This document shows, piece after piece, positions 1-5,546 of a stretch of 6,492 bases of DNA. The stretch is from Bacteroidota bacterium (GTDB lineage Bacteria; Bacteroidota; Rhodothermia; Rhodothermales; JAAAOL01). Within the stretch, counting starts at the first letter, position 1. Each line of letters opens with the position of its first letter. The notes below the pieces were generated by a model that saw only the letters and a program-made list of their open reading frames with translations, ran no database searches and was not told where the DNA came from. The DNA is taken from assembly GCA_009908885.1 (NCBI GenBank), contig JAAAOL010000075.1:1-6492 (forward strand). Direction: 5' to 3'. A program made the translations under genes and the position numbers.

Positions 1-148
1 TACTTGGTCTGCACGGAGCAGAAGGACGAAAAGCGTACCGTTCTGCTTGGCGGTGACAGGATGGCAGGGATTGCGGAGGCGAAGGGCACACTGGTTCGGA
101 TTGGTGATGGCTGGATCCTGTTTTCGCACCGTCCTCGCGAACCTGTGG
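1..148. other. Left-edge stretch without a supported gene
   Basis: This stretch is lower in GC than the genes to its right. One forward frame stays open through it into the ABC-F gene, and a second stays open to about 265. Neither has a recognisable domain, and an ABC-F protein needs no such N-terminal extension. I see no tRNA, no clear terminator and no convincing promoter. It could hold the promoter of the ABC-F gene or the 3' end of a gene further left, but nothing in the sequence decides this. Confidence 0.4.
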
Positions 149-297
149 CGGCGCACGCCATTTCAGTCACGCATTTCGACTGCCGATGGTCGAGGTACGA
201 TGGTCGGCCGTCGATGGCACAGAGCGGTCGGCAACGACCGAGCTTCGACAATCGACAATCGGTAATCGCAAATCGCCCTTCGCCCCTCGACCCTCGC
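149..297. repeat. Degenerate CG-phased heptanucleotide repeat upstream of the ABC-F gene
   Basis: Read in 7-base steps, almost every unit begins with CG. CG falls at 149, 156, 170, 177, 184, 191, 198, 205 and 212. After a break with a one-base phase shift it falls at 239, 246, 253, 260, 267, 274, 281, 288 and 295. In the second block every unit also ends in T, giving the consensus CGNNNNT with units such as CGACAAT (twice in a row), CGGTAAT, CGCAAAT, CGCCCTT and CGACCCT. CGATGGT occurs twice, 14 bases apart. The array stops at the ATG at 298. A 7-base period cannot keep a reading frame, so this argues against translation across it and for the start at 298. Family and function are unknown. It could be a decayed intergenic short tandem repeat or a 5'-leader element. 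Confidence 0.7.
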
Positions 298-2349
298 ATG
301 ATTCAGCTGCAGAACATCCACCTGGCCTTCGGCGGCGAGCCGATCCTCGACGGCCTCTCGTGGGCCATCACGTCGGGGCAGCGCATCGGCCTGATCGGGG
401 CGAACGGGGCGGGCAAGTCGACGCTGCTGAAGCTGATCGCCGGGCAGCTCACGCCGGACGCGGGCACGGTGCACATGAGCGGCACCACGAGCGTCGGCTA
501 CCTGGCGCAGGACGTGCAGGAGATGGACCCCGACCGCAGCGTGGTGGATGAGGCGCTGACGGCCTTCGCGGACGTGCTGGCGCTCCAGGCCGAGGAAGAC
601 CGCCTCACCGCCGCGCTGGCCGCCGAGGACGACCACACGACGGAGCGCTACGAGCAGCTGCTGCACGACCTCGACCGCGTGCACACGCGCCTCACCGCCC
701 GCGAGGCGCACCGCATCCGCCCCCGCACCGAGGCGGTCCTCACCGGCCTCGGCTTCGAGCCGGACGACCTGGACCGCCCCGTCGGCACGTTCTCCGGCGG
801 CTGGCGCATGCGCGTGGCCCTCGCCAAGATCCTGCTCACCGAGCCCGACTACCTGCTGCTCGACGAGCCCACGAACCACCTCGACATCGAGAGCATCGCG
901 TGGTTCGAAAAGTACCTGAAGGGCTACAACGGCACCGTCGTCCTGGTCAGCCACGACCGCTACTTCCTGGACCGCATGGTGACCCACATCGCCGAGCTGG
1001 TCTACGGCCAGATCAACGAGTATGCGGGCAACTACAGTTTCTACCTGGAGGAGCGCGAGAAGCGCCGCGAACTTCAGCGCGCGGCCCACGAGAACCAGCA
1101 GAAAGAGATCGCCGAGATCGAGCGCTTCATCGAGCGGTTCCGCTACAAGGCGTCGAAGGCGAAGCAGGTGCAGAGCCGCATCAAGTACCTGGAGAAGATG
1201 GACCGCATCCCGCCGCCGCCCAGCGAGGAGGCCGAGATCACGATCCGCTTCCCCGAGCCGCGCCGGTCGGGCCGCATCGTGTTGGAGCTGTCGCGCTTCA
1301 GCAAGACGTACGTCACCGACGAGGGCGCCGTCGAGGTGTTCGACGACGCCGGGCCGCTCACCATCGAGCGCGGCGCCAAGGTCGCCCTCATCGGCAAGAA
1401 CGGCGCGGGCAAGTCGACCCTCGCTCGTATTCTGCGCGGCACCGAGCCGTTCGACGGCACGCGCGAGCTGGGCTACCACGTCGAGCTGACCTACTTCGCC
1501 CAGCACCAGGCCGAGGAGCTTACGCCGGGCCACACGGTGCTGGAGTCGCTTCGCGAGAAGGCGCGCGGCCAGTCCGAGACCGAGTTGCGCACGCTGCTGG
1601 GCGCGTTTCTGTTCGAGGGGGACGACGTGTTCAAGCCGGTGAGTGTCCTCTCCGGGGGCGAGAAAAGCCGCCTCGCGCTGGCCCGCACGCTGCTGCGTCC
1701 GGCCAATTTCCTCATCCTCGACGAGCCCACGAACCACCTCGACATGCAGTCCATCGGCGTGCTGATCGAGGCGTTGCAGCAATACGGCGGCTCGTTCGTC
1801 GTCGTCAGCCACGACCGCCACTTTCTCGACGAGGTGGCCAACGGCGTCTGGCACGTCGGCGACGGGCGGGTGGACACGTTCGACGGCACCTACTCCGAGT
1901 ACGAGTGGCACCGCGACCACGGCACGGCAGCGCGGCTGGCCGAGCATCGCTCCGCCGAGACGCCGGCCCCGGACGGTGCGGACGAGCCGGACGCGCGTCC
2001 GCAGGAATCGACCTCATCGTCCGGCCCGAAGACGAAAGCCCAGAAGCGACGCGAGGCGGAGGAACGCCGTCGGCGCTACGAGGCGCTGCAGAACGGCACG
2101 CTGGACGACTTCAGCCTGCTCAACGCGTATCAGCTCCGCCAGAAGGTGGAGGAGACCGAGGCCGCCATCCTGGAAAAGGAGGAGGAGCAGGCCGCCCTCG
2201 AAGCCGCCCTCGCCGACCCGGCCCTCTACGACGACGCCGACGAGGCCCAGGCGACGACGCAGCAGTACGAGGCGATCCAGCAGGACCTCGCCGCGCTGTA
2301 CGAGACGTGGGAGACGCTGGCCGAGCACCTGGCCGCGCAGGAGAGCTGA
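298..2349 (+). CDS. ABC-F family ATPase (ribosome-associated, tandem ABC domains)
   Basis: This is a 683-residue cytoplasmic protein with two ABC ATPase domains and no membrane segment, so it is an ABC-F protein and not a transporter. Domain 1 has Walker A GANGAGKST at 34-42, signature SGGW at 166-169, Walker B plus catalytic Glu (LLLDEP) at 186-191 with TNHLD following, and the switch His in SHDR at 218-221. Domain 2 has GKNGAGKST at 366-374, LSGGE at 451-455, LILDEP at 472-477 and SHDR at 504-507. Between them (about 240-325) is a basic linker with the FRYKASKAKQVQSRIK motif typical of ABC-F proteins; no enlarged antibiotic-resistance-type linker is obvious. After an acidic, Pro/Ser-rich spacer (about 545-578), residues 580-683 look like a charged coiled-coil C-terminal domain. 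ABC-F proteins act at the ribosomal E site, relieving stalls or adjusting elongation, and some give antibiotic protection. The exact subfamily (YheS-, Uup- or YdiF-like) is not resolved. The ATG at 298 is chosen because the domain begins there (MIQLQNI) and the upstream open frame is repeat sequence. No Shine-Dalgarno sequence is visible. Confidence 0.96.
   Translation: MIQLQNIHLAFGGEPILDGLSWAITSGQRIGLIGANGAGKSTLLKLIAGQLTPDAGTVHMSGTTSVGYLAQDVQEMDPDRSVVDEALTAFADVLALQAEEDRLTAALAAEDDHTTERYEQLLHDLDRVHTRLTAREAHRIRPRTEAVLTGLGFEPDDLDRPVGTFSGGWRMRVALAKILLTEPDYLLLDEPTNHLDIESIAWFEKYLKGYNGTVVLVSHDRYFLDRMVTHIAELVYGQINEYAGNYSFYLEEREKRRELQRAAHENQQKEIAEIERFIERFRYKASKAKQVQSRIKYLEKMDRIPPPPSEEAEITIRFPEPRRSGRIVLELSRFSKTYVTDEGAVEVFDDAGPLTIERGAKVALIGKNGAGKSTLARILRGTEPFDGTRELGYHVELTYFAQHQAEELTPGHTVLESLREKARGQSETELRTLLGAFLFEGDDVFKPVSVLSGGEKSRLALARTLLRPANFLILDEPTNHLDMQSIGVLIEALQQYGGSFVVVSHDRHFLDEVANGVWHVGDGRVDTFDGTYSEYEWHRDHGTAARLAEHRSAETPAPDGADEPDARPQESTSSSGPKTKAQKRREAEERRRRYEALQNGTLDDFSLLNAYQLRQKVEETEAAILEKEEEQAALEAALADPALYDDADEAQATTQQYEAIQQDLAALYETWETLAEHLAAQES
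859..887 (+). repeat. 29-base identical direct repeat, copy 1 (Walker B of ABC domain 1)
   Basis: These 29 bases encode the Walker B and D-loop region LDEPTNHLD. They are identical to 1717-1745 in the second ABC domain of the same gene, in the same frame, 858 bases away. The protein motif is conserved for function, but identity at every synonymous position is more than the motif requires. Confidence 0.85.
1717..1745 (+). repeat. 29-base identical direct repeat, copy 2 (Walker B of ABC domain 2)
   Basis: Second copy of the repeat at 859-887, in the same reading frame. Strong codon bias at high GC could keep the copies alike, and so could gene conversion between the two halves of the gene. The 858-base spacing is a multiple of three, so recombination between the copies would remove 286 codons in frame. 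Confidence 0.85.
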
Positions 2350-2371
2350 ACCCGTCTCATCCGGCAGCGTA

Positions 2372-2386
2372 GCAGATTATAACTGC
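2372..2386 (+). promoter_or_regulatory. Candidate promoter -10 and operator-like inverted repeat before the DUF433/DUF5615 pair
   Basis: In the 57 bases between the ABC-F stop and the DUF433 start there is one AT-rich island in GC-rich sequence, TTATAA inside a TATAAC-like hexamer (about 2378-2383). It is flanked by short inverted arms GCAG (2372-2375) and CTGC (2383-2386). A -10-like element inside an inverted repeat, about 20 bases before a predicted antitoxin gene, is the usual arrangement for an autoregulated toxin-antitoxin operon. No good -35 hexamer is visible, and the arms are only 4 bases, so this is a suggestion only. Confidence 0.3.
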
Positions 2387-2406
2387 ACCTACTCGCATCT
2401 CGTGCC

Positions 2407-2694
2407 ATGAGCGTAGCGCTCGACGCCTTACTGGTTCGCACCGACGATACGTGCGGAGGTCGGCTCCGCGTGAGCGGCACCCGCGTCACGGTGCTGCAAC
2501 TGGCCCTGCTGTACCGGCGGGGGCTGACGCCCGAGGAGATCGCCGATCAGTACCCGCACCTCTCCCTGGCGCAGGTCTACGCGGCGCTGGCGTACTATCA
2601 CGCCAATCGGGAGGAGATCGAAGCGGCGTGGCAGCAGGAGGACGACGATGCTCGTCGCCTGGAGCAGCAATTCGCTGACCGCTCCGGGAACTGA
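2407..2694 (+). CDS. DUF433 family protein, predicted antitoxin
   Basis: This 95-residue protein matches the DUF433 (COG2442-like) pattern. A short N-terminal strand is followed by CGGRLRVSGTRVTV (16-29), corresponding to the family's CGGxPxIxGTRIxV core. Next comes a helix-turn-helix-like segment GLTPEEIADQYPHLSLAQVYAALAYY (39-64), which would be the DNA-binding part. Residues 66-95 form an acidic, helical tail of the kind that in antitoxins often folds over the partner. The family is predicted to be the antitoxin of PIN-like toxins and probably autorepresses its operon. The gene starts 57 bases after the ABC-F stop and its TGA shares one base with the ATG of the DUF5615 gene, which strongly supports co-translation. 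No clear ribosome binding site precedes it. Family assignment is firm; the antitoxin role rests on family knowledge and context. Confidence 0.9.
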   Translation: MSVALDALLVRTDDTCGGRLRVSGTRVTVLQLALLYRRGLTPEEIADQYPHLSLAQVYAALAYYHANREEIEAAWQQEDDDARRLEQQFADRSGN

Positions 2695-3008
2695 TGCTCC
2701 GGCTGTACCTGGATGAGGATGCGATGTCCCGGGCCCTCGTGCAGGGCTTGCGAGCGCGCGGCGTCGACGTGCTCACCGTCGCGGAGGCGGGACGTGCCGG
2801 GCAGGACGATGGCGACCAACTCCAGTTCGCTGCAGAGCGAGGGCGCGTCCTCTACACGTTCAACGTCGCCGACTTCTGCCGCCTGCACGAAGCCTACATG
2901 CATCGAGGTATGAGGCACGCGGGCATCGTCGTAGTGCCGCGCCAGCGCTACGGGGTCGGTGCGCAGGTCCGCAAGCTGTCGGAGCTGGTGCGTACGCATT
3001 CATCCTGA
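2694..3008 (+). CDS. DUF5615 family PIN-like protein, predicted toxin nuclease
   Basis: This 104-residue protein is of the DUF5615 (COG4634-like) PIN-like family. The N-terminal strand LRLYLDEDAM (2-11) carries the first acidic pair (D7, D9). LRARGVDVLTVAEAG (19-33) is the family's second strand region. DDGDQLQFAAERGRVLYTFNVADF (38-61) carries the central acids and the T-x-N-x-x-DF motif (N57, D60). HAGIVVVP is the last core strand. In PIN folds these acids bind Mg2+ or Mn2+ for RNA cleavage, so a ribonuclease toxin role is predicted. Length is normal and nothing is missing. The start overlaps the DUF433 stop by one base, with GGGA four bases upstream as a weak ribosome binding site, so translation is probably coupled. 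Toxicity has not been shown for most members of this family, and a non-toxic nuclease role remains possible. Confidence 0.9.
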   Translation: MLRLYLDEDAMSRALVQGLRARGVDVLTVAEAGRAGQDDGDQLQFAAERGRVLYTFNVADFCRLHEAYMHRGMRHAGIVVVPRQRYGVGAQVRKLSELVRTHSS

Positions 3009-3256
3009 GCAATGCGAAACAGGCTCATCTTCCTGTAACTCTCCATCCTACCGTCACAGTACCGAGCTCCAATTTCCCTTCCCGTCTCCAGGCACCGTGC
3101 GTCAGGGACGACGCTCCTGTGCACGTCACACTACAGCACTGCCGCTGTCCCGACACGGATCCGCGCCGCGTGCGTACACACCGATGTGTTCATGCGTGGC
3201 ATACTGCTTGCGTGCTCCTGATGGCGTGTACTACGAACCGACGTGCCTCGATCGCT
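3009..3256. other. 248-base intergenic region of lower GC
   Basis: No gene is supported here. The first half is clearly lower in GC than the flanking genes and rich in pyrimidine runs. A 5-bp hairpin (ACACA 3176-3180, TGTGT 3185-3189, 4-base loop) and a weak one (ACAGG 3019-3023, CCTGT 3032-3036) are too short to call. The region presumably holds the end of the DUF433/DUF5615 transcript and the promoter of the exported repeat protein, but I cannot place either. The reading frame of the next gene stays open back to a GTG at 3119, but that extension has no protein-like character. Confidence 0.45.
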
Positions 3257-4438
3257 ATGCGGTTTTTTGGGCTGCTCCTGCTCCTGCTGATGGGCCTAGC
3301 CGGGATCAGTCCGGCGCAGGCGCAGATCGCCAAGCTGCCGCACCCGGACACGACGCGCGGCAACTTCTTCGGCGTCTCCGTAGCCATCGACGGCGACCGG
3401 GCGCTGGTGGGCGCGAGCGGCGAGACGACCTGCGGCCCGAACGCGGGCGCGGCGTACGTCTTCGAGGAGCAGGGCGAGACGTGGCACGAGGTGGCCCGCC
3501 TGACGCCCAGCGTGTGCATCCCGGGCGAGTTCTTCGGACGCTCCGTGGCCCTCAGCGGCGACCGCGCACTCGTGGCGGCCTCCGCCGAGTTCTTCGCCTC
3601 CAGCGCCTCTAACGCGGCGTACCTGTTCGAGCGCTTGGACGATGGCACGTGGGACCAGGTGGCCCGCCTGACGGTGGAGCCGACCCGGCCCGAGGGGGCG
3701 TTCGCGGCCTCCGTCGCGCTGGACGGCGACCGGGCGCTCATCACCACCTGGGGCGACCCGTCGCAGGGGCGCTACGGTGGGGCGGCCTACGTCTTCGAGC
3801 CCGACAGCACCGGCACGTGGCGGCAGGTCGCGCGACTGACGGGCAGCGCCTCCACGAAGGACGGCATCTTCGGCGGCCCGGCCGCACTGGACGGCGACCG
3901 CCTGGCGGTGGCAGCCTCGACGTACTTCGAGGAAGAGCCCGGTTCGGTGTATCTGTTCGAGCGTGCCGCCGACGGGACCTGGCGGGAAACGGCGCGCTTC
4001 GGCGACGTCGACGAGTTCTTCGTCAGCCTCGCGCTGGAGGACGACCGTCTGCTCGTCGGCGAGAGCAAGGCCGGACGGGACGACAGTGGCGCGGCGACGG
4101 TCTACGAACCTGACTCGACCGGCACGTGGCGGCGCGTCGCGGCGCTGACGCCCGAGCATCCGTACGCGCACGGCGGCTTCGGCAGCGCCGTCTCGCTCGA
4201 CGGCGACCGGGCGCTCGTCGCGGGCTACGATGAGCAGCTGGGCAACGAGTTCAACATCGACCGCGTGGTGTATGTCTTCGAGTACGACGCCGTCGCCGGA
4301 GCCTGGCGCCAGCAGCACGTCGTCGACATCGGCGAGGTGGCTTTCGGCACGGCGATCGATCTGGACGGCGCCCGCGCCCTCATCGGACGCGCCTCGGAAG
4401 CCGAACCCGGCGCGGCCTACGTCGTTCGGATCCGGTAG
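3257..4438 (+). CDS. Exported FG-GAP-like repeat protein, predicted seven-bladed beta-propeller
   Basis: This is a 393-residue protein with a signal peptide (1-22: MRFF, a run of Leu, then SPAQA before Q23; cleavage near A22). The rest is seven repeats of about 55 residues. Each opens with a phrase like FGxSVALDGDRALVGA, then GAAYVFE, then GTWRQVARLT, beginning at F37, F92, F149, F205, F254, F308 and F363. Seven such units fit a seven-bladed propeller. The last repeat lacks the VARLT strand, while IAKLPHP at 24-30 supplies an equivalent at the N terminus, as in ring closure. C59 and C87 could form a disulfide. The repeats resemble FG-GAP (PF14312-type) blades, but no Ca2+-binding DxDxDG loop is evident. 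No C-terminal sorting domain or membrane anchor is seen, so it is probably periplasmic or secreted; its ligand is unknown. The ATG at 3257 is chosen for the signal peptide. The ATG at 3221 (12 residues longer, with RR in the n-region) is an alternative. No Shine-Dalgarno sequence is present. Confidence 0.88.
   Translation: MRFFGLLLLLLMGLAGISPAQAQIAKLPHPDTTRGNFFGVSVAIDGDRALVGASGETTCGPNAGAAYVFEEQGETWHEVARLTPSVCIPGEFFGRSVALSGDRALVAASAEFFASSASNAAYLFERLDDGTWDQVARLTVEPTRPEGAFAASVALDGDRALITTWGDPSQGRYGGAAYVFEPDSTGTWRQVARLTGSASTKDGIFGGPAALDGDRLAVAASTYFEEEPGSVYLFERAADGTWRETARFGDVDEFFVSLALEDDRLLVGESKAGRDDSGAATVYEPDSTGTWRRVAALTPEHPYAHGGFGSAVSLDGDRALVAGYDEQLGNEFNIDRVVYVFEYDAVAGAWRQQHVVDIGEVAFGTAIDLDGARALIGRASEAEPGAAYVVRIR
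3389..4215 (+). repeat. Dispersed short direct repeats inside the propeller gene
   Basis: A 17-base sequence encoding DGDRAL occurs identically at 3389-3405, 3722-3738 and 4199-4215 (blades 1, 3 and 6). A 16-base sequence encoding the TGTWR region occurs identically at 3809-3824 and 4118-4133 (blades 3 and 5). All copies share one reading frame. They point to blade duplication from a common unit, or to later exchange between blades. Confidence 0.8.
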
Positions 4439-4504
4439 GTCGAAGGAACGTCTTCAGTCTGCACCCTGCTTCCGCCGCGTACTTCGCCCCAGCCTGCTCG
4501 TCCT

Positions 4505-5449
4505 ATGCGTCGTCTGCCCGTGTTGCTCGTCGTCCTCCTGCTCATGCTCGGCACGGGCGTGGGGTGCTATACCGCGACGGAGCCCATCGTCCGCAGCGAC
4601 ACGCCCGCCTATGCGCGGGCTGCCGAGCACTACGTGGCCTTCGAGACGGCCGATGCGCTGGCTGCCGCACTCCGGTATGACGCTCCGACGGGCCCGCTGA
4701 TCAGCGCCCACCGGGGCGGCCCGATGCGGGGCTACCCGGAGAACGCCCTCGCCACGTTCGAACACACGCTGCGCTACGGCCCGGCCTTTCCCGAGGTCGA
4801 CGTGCGGATGACGCGCGACAGCGTGCTGGTGCTGCTGCACGACGAGACGCTGGAGCGCACGACGACAGGGCGCGGCGCGCTGGCCGACCACACCCTCGCC
4901 GAGACGCGCCGCCTGCTGCTCAAGGACCCGATGAACGTCATCACGCCGTTCCGGATGCCCACGCTGGCCGAGGCGCTGGCCTGGGCCGAGGGACGCGCCG
5001 TGCTCCAGCTCGACGTGAAGCGCGGCGTCCCGCCCGAGACTGTCGTCGACGCCGTCCGTCGCCACGATGCGGCGAACCGGGTCATCGTCATCACCTACAC
5101 GCTGGACGCCCTGCGGCGCTACCACCGCCTCGCGCCCGATCTCGTCCTCTCGGCCACGGCGGAGACGGCCGAGGAGGTCGAGGCGATCCTCGGCAGCGGC
5201 GTCGACCCGTCCCGGCTGATCGTCTTCACGGGCGTCGGCACGGTGCGACCCGCCGTCATCGACCAGCTGCACGCCCACAACATCCGGGCGATCCTGGGTA
5301 CGTTCGGTGCCATCGATGAGCGCGCGGCGCGGGTGGGCCCGGAAGTCTTTCAGGCACTCATCGACCAGGGCGTCGACGTCCTCGCCACGGACAACGTGCG
5401 CGTCGCCGCCCGGGCGGTCCAGGCCTACGAGGCGGTGCCTGCGCGGTGA
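4505..5449 (+). CDS. Exported glycerophosphodiester phosphodiesterase family protein (possible lipoprotein)
   Basis: This 314-residue GDPD-family (PF03009-type) protein belongs to the class that hydrolyses glycerophosphodiesters to glycerol-3-phosphate and an alcohol in a metal-dependent TIM barrel. The N terminus MRRLPVLLVVLLLML with C21 after GTGVG looks like a signal peptide. G-V-G-C is a poor lipobox, so lipidation at C21 is possible but unsure. The catalytic region is clear: AHRGG (68-72, H69 and R70), YPENALATF (77-85), EVDVRMT (97-103, E97 and D99 as metal ligands) and LLHDETLERTTTG (110-122, second catalytic His H112). QLDVKRG (168-174) follows, then GVDVLATDNV near the C terminus, the usual end of the barrel. 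The third acidic position is Asp (D170), where many relatives have Glu in a [IL]EIK motif. The gene lies 66 bases after the propeller gene with no obvious terminator between, so the two may be co-transcribed. The ATG at 4505 gives the signal peptide directly. Confidence 0.93.
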   Translation: MRRLPVLLVVLLLMLGTGVGCYTATEPIVRSDTPAYARAAEHYVAFETADALAAALRYDAPTGPLISAHRGGPMRGYPENALATFEHTLRYGPAFPEVDVRMTRDSVLVLLHDETLERTTTGRGALADHTLAETRRLLLKDPMNVITPFRMPTLAEALAWAEGRAVLQLDVKRGVPPETVVDAVRRHDAANRVIVITYTLDALRRYHRLAPDLVLSATAETAEEVEAILGSGVDPSRLIVFTGVGTVRPAVIDQLHAHNIRAILGTFGAIDERAARVGPEVFQALIDQGVDVLATDNVRVAARAVQAYEAVPAR

Positions 5450-5483
5450 GGAAACGAGGAGGGGATGCACCGAGGAAACGAGG
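5448..5483 (+). repeat. Pair of 12-base direct repeats after the GDPD gene
   Basis: GAGGAAACGAGG occurs at 5448-5459, overlapping the TGA stop of the GDPD gene, and again at 5472-5483, offset by 24 bases. The second copy forms the left arm of the stem-loop described at 5471-5517. The first copy could pair with the same right arm instead, so two exclusive hairpins are possible. Confidence 0.75.
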
Positions 5484-5517
5484 CGTCGTGCAGATCGAGG
5501 GTATCCTCGTTTCTTCG
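5471..5517. terminator. Candidate bidirectional terminator between convergent genes
   Basis: Bases 5471-5483 pair with 5505-5517 to form a 13-bp stem with one G-T pair (5474/5514) and a 21-base loop. It sits in the 97-base gap between the convergent stops of the GDPD gene (5449) and the DUF2357 gene (5547), where transcription from both sides should end. There is no clean T-run after the stem on either strand and the loop is long, so it is not a textbook intrinsic terminator. It could instead be an RNA-stabilising 3' hairpin. Confidence 0.4.
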
Positions 5518-5546
5518 CCTCTTTGGCTCCTCGTCGCTCCCGAACT

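Noticed and set aside
4..297. N-terminal extension of the ABC-F gene by 98 codons
   Set aside because: It has no homology-like content, runs through the 7-base repeat, and the ABC-F fold starts exactly at the ATG at 298.
149..297. CRISPR array
   Set aside because: The period is 7 bases with degenerate units; there are no 24-40-base repeats with unique spacers and no cas genes.
163..1947. Very long antisense open frame (594 codons) opposite the ABC-F gene
   Set aside because: It mirrors a gene with unmistakable ABC motifs. The translation is low-complexity Val/Ala/Leu/Arg/Glu, as expected of an antisense frame in high-GC DNA with strong third-position bias.
900..2372. Second long + strand open frame (490 codons) inside the ABC-F gene
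   Set aside because: An Arg/Pro/Gly-rich frameshifted shadow of the ABC-F coding sequence.
3176..3189. Hairpin with ACACA/TGTGT arms as an operator or terminator
   Set aside because: Only 5 bp with no T-run and no clear promoter nearby; expected by chance.
3119..3256. GTG start at 3119 for the propeller gene
   Set aside because: It would add 46 residues of His/Cys/Arg-rich, non-protein-like sequence before a clear signal peptide.
3296..4318. Antisense open frame (340 codons) opposite the propeller gene
   Set aside because: A GC-rich shadow. The sense strand has a signal peptide and seven regular repeats.
4439..4504. Terminator or separate promoter between the propeller and GDPD genes
   Set aside because: Only a 4-bp GAAG/CTTC pairing is visible, with no T-run and no recognisable promoter hexamers.
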